Below are positions 40,124-48,367 of a stretch of 64,000 nucleotides of DNA, one piece after another; positions within the stretch are counted from its first letter, which is position 1, and each line of letters begins with the position of its first letter. This DNA is from Sneathiellales bacterium. Lineage in GTDB: Bacteria; Pseudomonadota; Alphaproteobacteria; JANQFL01. A model generated the notes under the pieces. The model made no database searches. It was not told the origin of the DNA and saw only the letters and a program-made list of their open reading frames with translations. Made by a program: the position numbers and the translations under genes. The stretch covers positions 1 to 64,000 of the forward strand of contig JANQFL010000074.1 in NCBI GenBank assembly GCA_028277845.1, read 5' to 3'.

Positions 40124-41896
40124 TCACCCTCCGACCTTGACGCCCATCTTCTTCATGATCAGCCACTGCTGGGCCATGGACAGCAGATTGTTCCAGGTCC
40201 AGTAGATCACCAGCCCGGCCGGGAAGCTGGCCAGCAGGAAGGTGAAGAACAACGGCATGAACAGGAAGATCTTGGCCTGGATCGGATCCGTCGGCTGCGG
40301 GTTCAGTTTCTGCTGCAGGTACATGCTGATGCCCATCAGCAGCGGCCAGACACCGATTGCCGGGATCAGTTCCGGCGGCGACCAGGGGATCAGGCCGAAC
40401 AGGTTGAACAGCGATGTCGGGTCGGGCGCCGACAGGTCGTGGATCCAGCCGTAAAACGGCGCGTGGCGCATTTCGATGGTGATGAACAGCACCTTGTAGA
40501 GCGCGAAGAACACCGGGATCTGCAGCAGGATGGGCAGGCAGCCGGACGCCGGATTGGCCTTCTCGCGCTTGTACAGCGCCATCATTTCCTGGTTCAGCTT
40601 CTGCTTGTCCTCGCCGAAGCGCTCGCGCAGCTTGACCATCTCCGGCTGCAGCTTCTTCATCTTGCTCATGGAGACGTAGGATTTATGCGCCAGCGGCAGG
40701 AAGATGACCTTGATGATGACGGTGACGAACAGGATGGCGAGGCCGAAATTGCCGAGCCAGTTGTAGCTGAAGTCGATGGCCAGGAAGAGCGGGCGGGTCA
40801 GGAAGTTGAGCCAGCCCCAGTCAATCGCCAGGTCGAAGCGCTTGATGCCCAGTTGCTCGCCATAGGTCTCGATCAGATTGACTTCCTTGGCACCGGAGAA
40901 CAGCCGGTTTTCCACTTCGGTCGATCCGCCGGCGGCGATGGTGATCGGTTCGAGCAGATAGTCGGTCTGGTATTTGTCGCCGTTCTTGGCGATGTGGCGG
41001 AAGGTGCCGGTGAAAGTCTGGGATTGATCGGGAATCAGCGCCGTCAGCCAGTACTTGTCGGTGATGCCGATCCAGCCGCCGGTACTTTTCTCCGTCACCG
41101 TACGGTTCTCGGCCATGTCATCGTAGTCGTGTTCGGTCAGGGTTTCGTTGAAGACCCCGAGTGCGCCCTCGTGCAGAATGAAGAACCCGGTCGTTTCCGG
41201 CGTACCGTGACGGGAGATCAACGCGTAGGGATACAAGGTGACGTTCGCATCGCCTTGGTTCTGCACCCGCTGGGTCACCGTGATCATGTAGTTTTCGTCG
41301 AGCGTGTACGTGCGGGCGAACGTCAGGCCGGCACCGTTGTTCCAGGTCAGCGTGACGGGTTTGGTGGGAGAGAGAACGTTGCTGTCCGCCGTCCATACCG
41401 TCTTGGCGTTGGGCACGGCCACGGTGGTCCCGGGCGCGACGGTCCAGCCGAATTCCGCGTAGTAGGGGTTGGGTGAGCCGGTCGGCGACAGGACGACGAT
41501 CTCGGGGCTGCCTTCGTCCGTGGTCTGGCGATAATCCGCCAGCGTCAGGTCGTCGATACGGCCGCCGGTGAGGGCGATGGAGCCATGCAGGCGTTTGCTG
41601 TCGATCCTGATCCGCTGGGACTGCTTCAAGGCGGCTTCACGGGTGGCGGCGGCAAATTCCTGGCTGCTGGGTATTCCGCCCGGAACCGGTAGTGCGGATC
41701 CATCCGTCGATGGCGCCGGTACCGGCGTCGGCACTGTCTGGCCGGGCACCGCCTGGCCCGGCGCCGGTGCGGCCTGTTCTTGCAGGGCGGCCTGCCGCTG
41801 GGCCTCCTCGATGCGCGGCCGCTCGATGAAGAAGCTGTAACCGAACAGAATGGCGGCGGAAATGGCTATCGCGAGGATCAGATTTTTTTGGTCCAT
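40124..41896 (-). CDS. yidC: Membrane protein insertase YidC
   Basis: 590 aa from ATG at 41896. TM1 (MDQKNLILAIAISAAILFG), a Pro/Ala/Gln-rich linker (~35-70), a large periplasmic beta domain (~75-365) and the conserved insertase core of five TM segments with VIIKVIFLPLAHKSYVSM and CLPILLQIPVFFALY. It ends in MKKMGVKVGG. It inserts proteins into the inner membrane alone or with SecYEG. 13 nt after yidD. Confidence 0.97.
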   Translation of the reverse strand: MDQKNLILAIAISAAILFGYSFFIERPRIEEAQRQAALQEQAAPAPGQAVPGQTVPTPVPAPSTDGSALPVPGGIPSSQEFAAATREAALKQSQRIRIDSKRLHGSIALTGGRIDDLTLADYRQTTDEGSPEIVVLSPTGSPNPYYAEFGWTVAPGTTVAVPNAKTVWTADSNVLSPTKPVTLTWNNGAGLTFARTYTLDENYMITVTQRVQNQGDANVTLYPYALISRHGTPETTGFFILHEGALGVFNETLTEHDYDDMAENRTVTEKSTGGWIGITDKYWLTALIPDQSQTFTGTFRHIAKNGDKYQTDYLLEPITIAAGGSTEVENRLFSGAKEVNLIETYGEQLGIKRFDLAIDWGWLNFLTRPLFLAIDFSYNWLGNFGLAILFVTVIIKVIFLPLAHKSYVSMSKMKKLQPEMVKLRERFGEDKQKLNQEMMALYKREKANPASGCLPILLQIPVFFALYKVLFITIEMRHAPFYGWIHDLSAPDPTSLFNLFGLIPWSPPELIPAIGVWPLLMGISMYLQQKLNPQPTDPIQAKIFLFMPLFFTFLLASFPAGLVIYWTWNNLLSMAQQWLIMKKMGVKVGG

Positions 41897-41909
41897 GACG
41901 TTCGATGAC

Positions 41910-42191
41910 TTAACTGTTGGCGCCGCCGGCGGGTCCGCCGCAGCAGTGATTGTGGTCGGAAGACTGCGCCGGGCCGGGCACCGGGTCGTAACCGGAACCG
42001 CCCCAGGGATGGCAGCGGGAAATGCGCCGGGCCGCCAGCCAGCCCCCTTTGATGGCGCCGTGGTTTGCCAAGGCCTCCATCGCATAGGCCGAACAGGTCG
42101 GCGCGTACCGGCAGTTGGCGCCCAAGTAAGGCGATATCAGCAATTGATAGCCGCGAACCAGCCAGCGGAGCATATGTGCCAGAGGAGACAT
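41910..42191 (-). CDS. yidD: Membrane protein insertion efficiency factor YidD
   Basis: 93 aa. Core: [21 protein letters not shown] then [20 protein letters not shown] and [19 protein letters not shown], with the family's three conserved Cys. A second tail extends with [11 protein letters not shown], a His/Cys/Gly-rich end not essential to the family. It is a peripheral inner-membrane protein helping YidC. 2 nt after rnpA. Confidence 0.95.
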   Translation of the reverse strand: MSPLAHMLRWLVRGYQLLISPYLGANCRYAPTCSAYAMEALANHGAIKGGWLAARRISRCHPWGGSGYDPVPGPAQSSDHNHCCGGPAGGANS

Positions 42192-42193
42192 GG

Positions 42194-42598
42194 TTATGAC
42201 GTGCTGCCGCTGTGGTTGCCGTTACGGGTGTCTGCGATACGTTCCAAAGTGCCGGTCCGGTCGAGAGCCTGTACCAGGTCCGACTTCAAGGCCTCAAACG
42301 GCCGAATCAGTGTCCCTTTGCGGCCGATCAGAACGAAGTCGAAGCCGCCGCGTGCGCGGTGCGGCAAAATCTCGCGCGCAACCGCACGCAAACGCCGCTT
42401 GACCCGATTACGGATCACGGCGTTGCCGACCTTCTTGGTGACCGTAAAGCCGACACGGCGATCATCGGCATCGTGCGCGGATGACGCGTGGAACCGGTCG
42501 GTTTGGAGAATCAGGCCCGGCGCCGCCCACTTACGACGCGCCCGCGCGATCCGGAGAAATTCGGACCGGCGTGTGAGGCGGCCGACGGCGGGCGTCAT
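42194..42598 (-). CDS. rnpA: Ribonuclease P protein component
   Basis: 134 aa. Begins [19 protein letters not shown]; the RNR motif is in [17 protein letters not shown], the RNA-binding signature, and [12 protein letters not shown] follows. Protein subunit of RNase P for tRNA 5' maturation. Only 5 nt separate it from the rpmH stop; the two reading frames do not overlap. Confidence 0.95.
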   Translation of the reverse strand: MTPAVGRLTRRSEFLRIARARRKWAAPGLILQTDRFHASSAHDADDRRVGFTVTKKVGNAVIRNRVKRRLRAVAREILPHRARGGFDFVLIGRKGTLIRPFEALKSDLVQALDRTGTLERIADTRNGNHSGSTS

Positions 42599-42603
42599 GG
42601 CAA

Positions 42604-42738
42604 TCAGGCGGAAAGGCGTTTGCGGCCCTTGGCGCGGCGGCGGGCGAGTACTTTGCGGCCACCGACGGTCGCACGGCGGGCGCGGAACCCGTGCCGACGC
42701 TTGCGCACGAGGACGCTCGGTTGATAAGTCCGTTTCAC
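42604..42738 (-). CDS. rpmH: Ribosomal protein bL34
   Basis: 44 aa, starting at GTG (42738): residues begin [18 protein letters not shown] and end KGRKRLSA, a full bL34 sequence, very basic. It is the first gene of the operon rpmH-rnpA-yidD-yidC-engB-argB on the minus strand and has a strong promoter just upstream. Confidence 0.97.
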   Translation of the reverse strand: MKRTYQPSVLVRKRRHGFRARRATVGGRKVLARRRAKGRKRLSA

Positions 42739-42756
42739 TGGTAACGCTCCATGGAG

Positions 42757-42775
42757 CTGCCCGTTCGTCGGGCAG
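42757..42775 (-). promoter_or_regulatory. Hairpin in rpmH leader
   Basis: A perfect 7-bp inverted repeat CTGCCCG / CGGGCAG around a 5-nt loop lies between the predicted start of transcription and the rpmH start codon, preceded on the minus strand by a T-run (GTTTTTTCC). It would form in the mRNA leader about 20 nt before the GTG. Possible translational control; no known motif recognised. Confidence 0.4.
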
Positions 42776-42792
42776 GAAAAAACAAGGCCCGG

Positions 42793-42821
42793 TGTATACG
42801 GACTCGTGGCCCCGAAGTCAA
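42793..42821 (-). promoter_or_regulatory. Sigma-70 promoter of rpmH operon
   Basis: On the minus strand TTGACT (42821-42816) and TATACA (42798-42793) are separated by exactly 17 nt, close to consensus. It faces rpmH, whose GTG is about 50 nt downstream of the expected start of transcription. Confidence 0.75.
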
Positions 42822-43050
42822 TTCACCTCTGCGCTTTTGCGCAATCAGGCGGCGGATTTGATGGCCGCGTGGCCGCCGCGGTTTCACGTTTGGGTGAGAC
42901 ACCCTACAATCGCCGCGGCCAACACCACCATATGGCGTATGTTAGGCATAACCGGAACCCGTATTTTGTAGTGCAAATCCGATAACAGGGACAGCGATCG
43001 TCGCAAAACGGCCGGAAACAAGGTCACCGACAGCGGAGGTGCGGAAGAGA

Positions 43051-43890
43051 ATGGCATCTGCAAACAGCCGCAACACCAGATCTCTTGTGTTGAAGTTGAT
43101 ACCGGTTCTCGCCTTAGTTGCAGGTCTCGGTCTTTTTTTCGCACTCGACGGACCCAGCTACATCTCCTTCGACGCCTTGCACAAGCACCGTTCCGCCCTG
43201 ATCGACTGGATCGGCGGTAACGGCGGTGTCGCGGCCCTGGCGTTCATCGGTTCCTATGCGGTGGTTACGGCGTTTTCGCTGCCCGTTGCATCCCTGCTGA
43301 CCATTGGCGCCGGCTTTCTCTTTGGCACGGCCCTGGCGGACATCCTGCCTGCGGCCACCAGGGACGGCCTGGTCGACACCTTCGGTGCGTCGGCGCCCAG
43401 CATCGTCGGCACCGCCGTCACCACGCTGTACATCATCGCCGGCGGTACCTTGGGGGCAACCGCCCTGTTCCTTGCCGCCAAGACGGCCTTTGCCGAACTT
43501 CTACGGGCCAAAGCCGGCGGTACCATCCGCAAGCTCGAAGAAGGTTTTCGCGAAAACGAACTCAGTTACATGTTGATCCTGCGCCTCATTCCGGTGTTTC
43601 CGTTCTGGCTGGTCAATCTGGCACCGGCGTTTCTCGGCGTATCGCTGCGGGCCTTTGTCATCGGAACGTTCTTCGGCATCATCCCCGGGACATTCGTCTA
43701 TGCATTGGTCGGCAACGGCTTGGGATCGATTTTCGCCGAATGCGATTTACGGCCCGAACGGACGTGCGAGGCACCAAATCTGGGCGCATTCCTGCTGCAG
43801 CCGAGTATTATCCTGCCTATCGTCGGTTTGATCGTGCTGGCCGCCCTGCCTGTGGTGCATAAGAAACTCAAGGCGCGTCGCACGGCCTGA
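43051..43890 (+). CDS. TVP38/TMEM64 family membrane protein
   Basis: 279 aa from ATG at 43051 with GGAAGAG upstream. About six TM segments; the SNARE-associated/DedA-like core includes FIGSYAVVTAFSLPVASLLT, GAGFLFGT and RLIPVFPFWLVNLAPAFLGV, with FFGIIPGTFVYALVG as the second re-entrant-type element. Family members are thought to be lipid scramblases or transporters. It is 22 nt before a MerA-like flavoprotein gene, a recurrent pairing in bacteria. Confidence 0.9.
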   Translation: MASANSRNTRSLVLKLIPVLALVAGLGLFFALDGPSYISFDALHKHRSALIDWIGGNGGVAALAFIGSYAVVTAFSLPVASLLTIGAGFLFGTALADILPAATRDGLVDTFGASAPSIVGTAVTTLYIIAGGTLGATALFLAAKTAFAELLRAKAGGTIRKLEEGFRENELSYMLILRLIPVFPFWLVNLAPAFLGVSLRAFVIGTFFGIIPGTFVYALVGNGLGSIFAECDLRPERTCEAPNLGAFLLQPSIILPIVGLIVLAALPVVHKKLKARRTA

Positions 43891-43912
43891 CGGCGCAACC
43901 AGGGGGAGGGGC

Positions 43913-45334
43913 ATGGCGGAAACCATCACGACCGATATCTGCGTCATCGGTGCCGGATCGGGCGGGCTTTCGGTGGCGGCCGGGGCCAGTCAAATGGGGG
44001 CGTCCGTCGTCCTGGTCGAAGCGGACAAGATGGGGGGCGATTGTCTCAACACCGGATGCGTTCCGTCCAAAGCCATGCTGGCGGCGGCGCACGCCGCCCA
44101 ATCCGGCCGCGAGGCCGGCCCGTTCGGCATCATCGGCGGTGGCGTCGAGGTCGATTTCGGCCTCGTCAACGACCACGTGAAGGGCGTCATCGCCTCCATT
44201 GCACCGCATGATTCGGTGGAGCGGTTCGAAGGCTTGGGCGTGCGTGTCATCAAGGGCCGTGCCGTTTTCACCGGGCCCGACCGCGTGTCCGTCGGCGACG
44301 TGGTGGTCCGGGCGCGCCGCATTGTCGTCGCCACCGGGTCGTCTCCCCTGGTGCCGCCCATCCCGGGTTTGGACGGGATTCCGTACATGACCAATGAAAC
44401 GGTCTTCGAAAACCGGGTCAGGCCCGATCATCTGCTCATCCTGGGCGGCGGTCCGATCGGGCTGGAGATGGCACAGGCGCACCGCCGGTTGGGGTCCCGC
44501 GTGACGGTTTTGGAAATGGCGACGGTTCTGCCCCGCGACGACCGCGAACTGGCTGACGTCGTCGCCGGCCGGTTGCGCCGGGAGGGCGTTGCGTTGATGG
44601 AAGGCGTCAAGGTGGTCGCGGCCGAGCCCGCCTCCGAGGGTATTGCCCTGACCCTGGAAACGGAAGACGGCCAACGGCAGCTCACCGGCTCGCACCTGCT
44701 GGTCGCCGCCGGACGCCGGGCCAATGTTCAGGACCTGGGGTTGGAACGGGCCGGCATCGACTACACGCCGCAAGGCATCACCGTCGACAAACGGATGCGG
44801 ACATCGAACAGGAAAGTGTTTGCCATCGGCGATGTGGCGGGCGGACCCCAGTTTACCCATGTCGCCGGCTACCACGCCGGCATCGTCATCCGCAACGCCC
44901 TGTTCAGACTGCCGGCCAAGGCGGACCACGCCGCCATACCCTGGGTGACCTATACCGACCCGGAACTGGCCTATGTCGGCCTGTCCGAGGATCAGGCCCG
45001 CGAACTGGGAGCGTTCAATGTCCTGCGTTCGCCGTACGCCGAAAACGACCGGGCACGGGCGGAGCGCAAGACCGACGGCTTGATCAAGGTGCTGGTCAAC
45101 CGGAAGGGCAAGGTGCTGGGTGCCGGCATCGCCGGCGCCCATGCCGGTGAACTCATCCTGCCGTGGGTATTGGCCGTGCGACGCGGCCTGAAGGTCGGTG
45201 CCGTGGCGGATGTCGTGGCGCCGTACCCGACGCTGAGTGAAATCGGCAAACGTGCCGCCGGCAGCTATTTCGTGCCCAAGCTGTTCAGCAATCGGACCCG
45301 CAAACTGGTGCGTTTTTTATCGCGCTTCGGTTGA
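43913..45334 (+). CDS. MerA-like FAD-dependent disulfide oxidoreductase
   Basis: 473 aa. FAD motif GAGSGGLSVAAGA (13-25), redox disulfide in GGDCLNTGCVPSK (Cys44, Cys49), NAD(P) motif LGGGPIGLEMAQ (~175) and FAIGDVAGGPQ (~303). The C-terminal catalytic position reads YPTLSE (Tyr438) instead of the His of dihydrolipoamide dehydrogenase and glutathione reductase, as in mercuric reductase relatives. It lacks the extra C-terminal Cys pair of true MerA. Probably not Lpd; substrate unknown. Gene paired with the TVP38 membrane protein. Confidence 0.87.
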   Translation: MAETITTDICVIGAGSGGLSVAAGASQMGASVVLVEADKMGGDCLNTGCVPSKAMLAAAHAAQSGREAGPFGIIGGGVEVDFGLVNDHVKGVIASIAPHDSVERFEGLGVRVIKGRAVFTGPDRVSVGDVVVRARRIVVATGSSPLVPPIPGLDGIPYMTNETVFENRVRPDHLLILGGGPIGLEMAQAHRRLGSRVTVLEMATVLPRDDRELADVVAGRLRREGVALMEGVKVVAAEPASEGIALTLETEDGQRQLTGSHLLVAAGRRANVQDLGLERAGIDYTPQGITVDKRMRTSNRKVFAIGDVAGGPQFTHVAGYHAGIVIRNALFRLPAKADHAAIPWVTYTDPELAYVGLSEDQARELGAFNVLRSPYAENDRARAERKTDGLIKVLVNRKGKVLGAGIAGAHAGELILPWVLAVRRGLKVGAVADVVAPYPTLSEIGKRAAGSYFVPKLFSNRTRKLVRFLSRFG

Positions 45335-45343
45335 TTCGTGCTC

Positions 45344-45372
45344 GCCAATCCATCACAGTCCTGTGAATTGGC
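45344..45372. repeat. Interrupted inverted repeat before Cys-rich gene
   Basis: GCCAAT-CCAT-CACAG-TC-CTGTG-A-ATTGGC forms an 11-bp broken stem with a 2-nt loop. No T-run follows, so it is more likely an operator or RNA element than a terminator. It is about 120 nt upstream of the Cys-rich gene start and 10 nt after the previous stop. Confidence 0.4.
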
Positions 45373-45490
45373 TTGATTGGACGATCGGAGCACGCAGCCG
45401 CACTTTGTGACTGGCAGTAAGGGGGTGGCCCGTTCTGGAATATGTCCGCGCTGCCGACCCATAATCTCAGTCAGCAAGGAGGTATTCTCG

Positions 45491-45733
45491 ATGTTCAAGG
45501 AAGTTCTCACCGCCGCCGCCGTCGCCGTCATGGCCAGTGCCGTCGCCGTACCGGGCGCGGTTGCCAGTTGTGCGCCCGCCAAGGCCTGTAACCCGTGTGC
45601 GGCGAAAAATCCGTGCGCCGCAAAAGCCGGCTGCAACCCGTGCGCAGCCAAAAACCCCTGCGCCGTAAAGAAGAAGTGCAATCCCTGCAATCCGTGCGCG
45701 GCGAAAAACCCCTGCGCCGCGAAAAAGTCGTAA
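45491..45733 (+). CDS. Secreted Cys-rich repeat protein (NPCAAK repeats)
   Basis: 80 aa from ATG at 45491, with a near-perfect AAGGAGG at 45476-45482 and 8-nt spacing. A signal peptide covers residues 1-26 (cleavage after AVA). The mature ~54 residues contain 11 Cys (27, 33, 36, 42, 48, 51, 57, 63, 66, 69, 75) in repeats of NPCAAKNPCA, with Lys-rich spacers. Regular NPC spacing suggests metal binding or disulfide ladders in the periplasm. The strong ribosome site implies high expression. Lies 37 nt before a cupredoxin-like gene. Function unknown. Confidence 0.8.
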   Translation: MFKEVLTAAAVAVMASAVAVPGAVASCAPAKACNPCAAKNPCAAKAGCNPCAAKNPCAVKKKCNPCNPCAAKNPCAAKKS

Positions 45734-45770
45734 CGTCGGTGTGACGGACCGGCCGGTAACGGAACACCTC

Positions 45771-46238
45771 ATGACAAAGCGCTTGCTGCATATCGCTGTT
45801 TTGTGTTTTGGCGTGACCGTTTCCGTGCTGGCCGGGCCCGCATTGCCGGACGAAGCAACGGTTATCCGCCTCACCCAGGCGGGGTGCCAGTTCATCGAAC
45901 CCGAAGGGGAGAATCACGGTTTCCGGCCGGCCAACGCCACCGACTGCATCGACATCAATACCCGGACGTCCAAACGCAGGCTGGCGGCCTCCGATGTGAT
46001 GCGGTTGAAGCCGGGGGCTTACGTGTTTCGCGTTACCAACAGCAACGTGCCCTACGACATCGGGTTTTATCTGCGCTCGGCCAGCGAAGTGCTGGTGCCG
46101 TTCAAGCCGAGCGTCATGGGCGGTGGTATCGCCACGGGCGGTTCGCGTGACTATACGGTGCGGCTGGAGGAAGGCGAATACGTCTTTTCCTGCCCGCTGA
46201 ATCCCACACCCAACTATCGTTTGGTCGTCAAACAATAG
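45771..46238 (+). CDS. Periplasmic cupredoxin-like protein lacking copper ligands
   Basis: 155 aa from ATG at 45771, with GGAAC upstream. A signal peptide ends around residue 21 (AGPALP). The C-terminal half has the beta-strand pattern of plastocyanin-like domains: AYVFRVTNSNVPYDIGFYLR and EEGEYVFSCPLNPTPNYRLVVKQ. In copper-binding relatives the last loop reads C-P-x-H-x-x-M; here the Cys141 remains, but Asn replaces His and no Met follows. Type 1 copper binding is therefore unlikely. Cys39 and Cys59 could pair. Follows the Cys-rich gene closely, suggesting a functional link. Confidence 0.6.
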   Translation: MTKRLLHIAVLCFGVTVSVLAGPALPDEATVIRLTQAGCQFIEPEGENHGFRPANATDCIDINTRTSKRRLAASDVMRLKPGAYVFRVTNSNVPYDIGFYLRSASEVLVPFKPSVMGGGIATGGSRDYTVRLEEGEYVFSCPLNPTPNYRLVVKQ

Positions 46239-46311
46239 TCTCCAGAAATCGGTTCCCGGAACCTTGCCGCGCTATGTTGCCTACGGCGAAATGCGTGTAG
46301 ATTATGCCCTC

Positions 46312-47706
46312 ATGGAGGGCACGAACGGAAACCTGTTTCCCCTGCGCCGAAGCTTGTCGACGCGACTGTTGGTCTTGACGGTCGCGTTTGTCATGTTGAG
46401 CGAGGTACTCATCTATGTGCCGTCCATTGCGCGCTTTCGGCAGTCCTATCTCGACGAACGCCTGGCCCAGGCCCACCTAGCGACACTGGCCATGCTGGCG
46501 GCGCCCAACAACGAGGTCAACGACGAGCTGGAGCGGGAGATGCTGTTCCGGGTGGGGGCGCGGGCGATCATTCTGAAACGGCCGGCCAGCCGCTTCCTCA
46601 TGCTCAGCGACGACATGCCGGCCCGGATCGACGTGACGTTCGACATGCGCGATCCCATGCCCATGGAATTGCTCATGCACACGTTCGATGCGCTGGTTCA
46701 GCCCGACGACCGTTTGATGCGTATCATCGGCGAGGTTTCCGGCGCGACGTCGACGACGGTGGAAGTCATCTTGCCCGAAGCGCCGTTGCGTGAAGCCATG
46801 TTCGACTTCTCGTGGCGTATCCTGACCTTGTCGATCATCATCTCCCTGTTTACCGCCGGGCTGGTGTATCTCAGCCTGTCGTGGCTGATGGTCCGGCCCA
46901 TGGCCCGGCTGACGGAAAGCATGATGCGTTTCCGTCAGCGTCCGGAAGACGCCTCGCGCATCGTACAACCCTCCGATCGCCAGGACGAAATCGGCCAGGC
47001 CCAACGGGAACTGGCGGTCATGCAGAGCGCGCTGCGTGATTCACTCCGGCAGAAGACGCATCTGGCGGCACTCGGTACGGCGGTTTCCAAGATCAACCAC
47101 GACCTGCGCAATATTCTGGCGGTGGCGCAACTGGTGTCGGACCGGTTCGTCGATAGCGCCGACCCCGAGGTGCGCCGGATTACGCCCAGGCTGTTGTCGA
47201 GCATCGACCGGGCCACCAGCCTGTGCGCCCGGACCTTGAAGTTCGGCCGGGCCGACGAGCCGGCGCCGGAAAAGACCCGTTTCGCATTGCGGCCGTTGAT
47301 CGACGAGGTCGCGCTTGCCGTCGGCGGTACCGGCGACGACCATACGACCTGGACGAACGACATCGCGGACGATGTCGAGGTCTTTGCCGATCACGACCAG
47401 CTCTTCCGGGTGTTCCTCAACCTGGGTCGCAATGCCGTGCAGGCCGCCGGTCCGGAGGTTCTCATCCGGGTGGTCTGCGAACCGTGCGAGGAGGGACTGG
47501 CTATTGACGTCATCGACAATGGTCCCGGCCTGCCGGAAGCCGCCAAACAGCATCTCTTCGAACCCTTCACCGGCAGCGCGCGGGCGGGCGGGACCGGGCT
47601 CGGACTGGTGATCGTCAAGGATTTGATCTCGGCCCACGGCGGAACCGTGGACGTCCGCTCCACCGGCCCCGAAGGCACTGTTTTCCGCGTGATTTTGCCC
47701 GCATAG
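46312..47706 (+). CDS. Sensor histidine kinase with HAMP domain
   Basis: About 464 aa from ATG at 46312; the open frame extends to 46264 and no start has a clear ribosome site. TM1 (~16-37), an extracytoplasmic sensor (~40-165) without recognised domain, TM2 (~168-190), HAMP (~190-240), H-box SKINHDLRNIL with the phospho-acceptor His, N-box FLNLGRNAVQAA, G1 DVIDNGPGLPE and G2 GGTGLGLVIVKDL. The H-box with DLRN is of the HisKA type lacking a standard E/D. No response regulator is adjacent. Ends in VILPA. Confidence 0.88.
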   Translation: MEGTNGNLFPLRRSLSTRLLVLTVAFVMLSEVLIYVPSIARFRQSYLDERLAQAHLATLAMLAAPNNEVNDELEREMLFRVGARAIILKRPASRFLMLSDDMPARIDVTFDMRDPMPMELLMHTFDALVQPDDRLMRIIGEVSGATSTTVEVILPEAPLREAMFDFSWRILTLSIIISLFTAGLVYLSLSWLMVRPMARLTESMMRFRQRPEDASRIVQPSDRQDEIGQAQRELAVMQSALRDSLRQKTHLAALGTAVSKINHDLRNILAVAQLVSDRFVDSADPEVRRITPRLLSSIDRATSLCARTLKFGRADEPAPEKTRFALRPLIDEVALAVGGTGDDHTTWTNDIADDVEVFADHDQLFRVFLNLGRNAVQAAGPEVLIRVVCEPCEEGLAIDVIDNGPGLPEAAKQHLFEPFTGSARAGGTGLGLVIVKDLISAHGGTVDVRSTGPEGTVFRVILPA

Positions 47707-47829
47707 GCCGGGTGTTGTCGCGGTAATTTTCTACAAATTGGTGCGAAGTATTAAGGGTCCCTTTACGCCGTTGTGGTGCAATAGCCTGTCCGCGAGCCCT
47801 TGATCGGGCCGCTGTGGAAGGTAAGTCGA

Positions 47830-48300
47830 ATGACGCGCGCCATGAAAATCGTTGGAATACTGGGCATTCTGCTGATAACCGGCGGCTGTGCGCAGCTGGC
47901 GGCGTCCGTGGTCAACCAGGTTGCCGTCGCGACCGTCGACCAGAAGGTCTCCGATATCCTGGAGCGGGACTGCAACAGCTACCGCTTCGTCCGTGGTGGC
48001 GACTATTGTGAAGAACAGGCGTTCGTCGATCCCGGCCCGCAGGTCTATTGCTACAAGACGCTCGGCGGCGTCGATTGCCACGAAAAGCCGGATCCTTACA
48101 AAGTCTCGAAACACGGCCGGACGAACCAACCGAAAGAGCTGGCCACCCCGTCTTACAAGACGATGCAGCAACAGGCCGACGCAAACCGCGAGCGCCTGCG
48201 CCGCCGGCGCGGCGACGACGAGCCGCGGGACCATGAGCCCGAATGGCGGGTGCCGCAGAAACGGCCGCCCCAAAACGTGTCCGACGAAACCGACATCTGA
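47830..48300 (+). CDS. Lipoprotein, hypothetical
   Basis: 156 aa from ATG at 47830, with AAGG 8 nt upstream. A hydrophobic N-terminus ends in LITGGCAQ, a lipobox. The mature N-terminal part has four further Cys (around DCNSYR, DYCEEQ, VYCYKT and VDCHEK) that could form two disulfides. The C-terminal third is highly charged, Arg/Asp/Glu/Pro-rich and probably disordered. No known domain. Transcribed in line with the histidine kinase gene, ~120 nt apart. Confidence 0.65.
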   Translation: MTRAMKIVGILGILLITGGCAQLAASVVNQVAVATVDQKVSDILERDCNSYRFVRGGDYCEEQAFVDPGPQVYCYKTLGGVDCHEKPDPYKVSKHGRTNQPKELATPSYKTMQQQADANRERLRRRRGDDEPRDHEPEWRVPQKRPPQNVSDETDI

Positions 48301-48367
48301 CCGCGATTCCATTTGCCAGTTTCCGTTGATCCGGGGATTCCGTCATTGACCGGAATACTCTAAAACC

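Larger units (their letters stand above)
42739..43050. other. Intergenic region between rpmH and TVP38 gene
   Basis: 312 bases between two divergent genes. It holds the rpmH leader hairpin and promoter and a perfect 14-nt palindromic hairpin TGCGC-TTTT-GCGCA near 42832. The half next to the TVP38 gene shows no clear promoter. No coding potential or known RNA recognised. Confidence 0.4.

Noticed and set aside
40106-41476. 456-codon plus-strand frame opposite yidC
   Set aside because: yidC is certain on the minus strand. The plus frame has the Gln/His/Arg/Asp composition of antisense artefacts.
43913-45334. Dihydrolipoamide dehydrogenase (lpd)
   Set aside because: No lipoate-enzyme genes nearby, and the catalytic His-Glu end is replaced by YPTLSE, which points to the MerA-like group.
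45577-45732. Short regular repeats that might be a CRISPR or tandem-repeat array
   Set aside because: The period matches the codons of the NPCAAK protein repeat, the units differ at synonymous sites, and there are no unique spacers.
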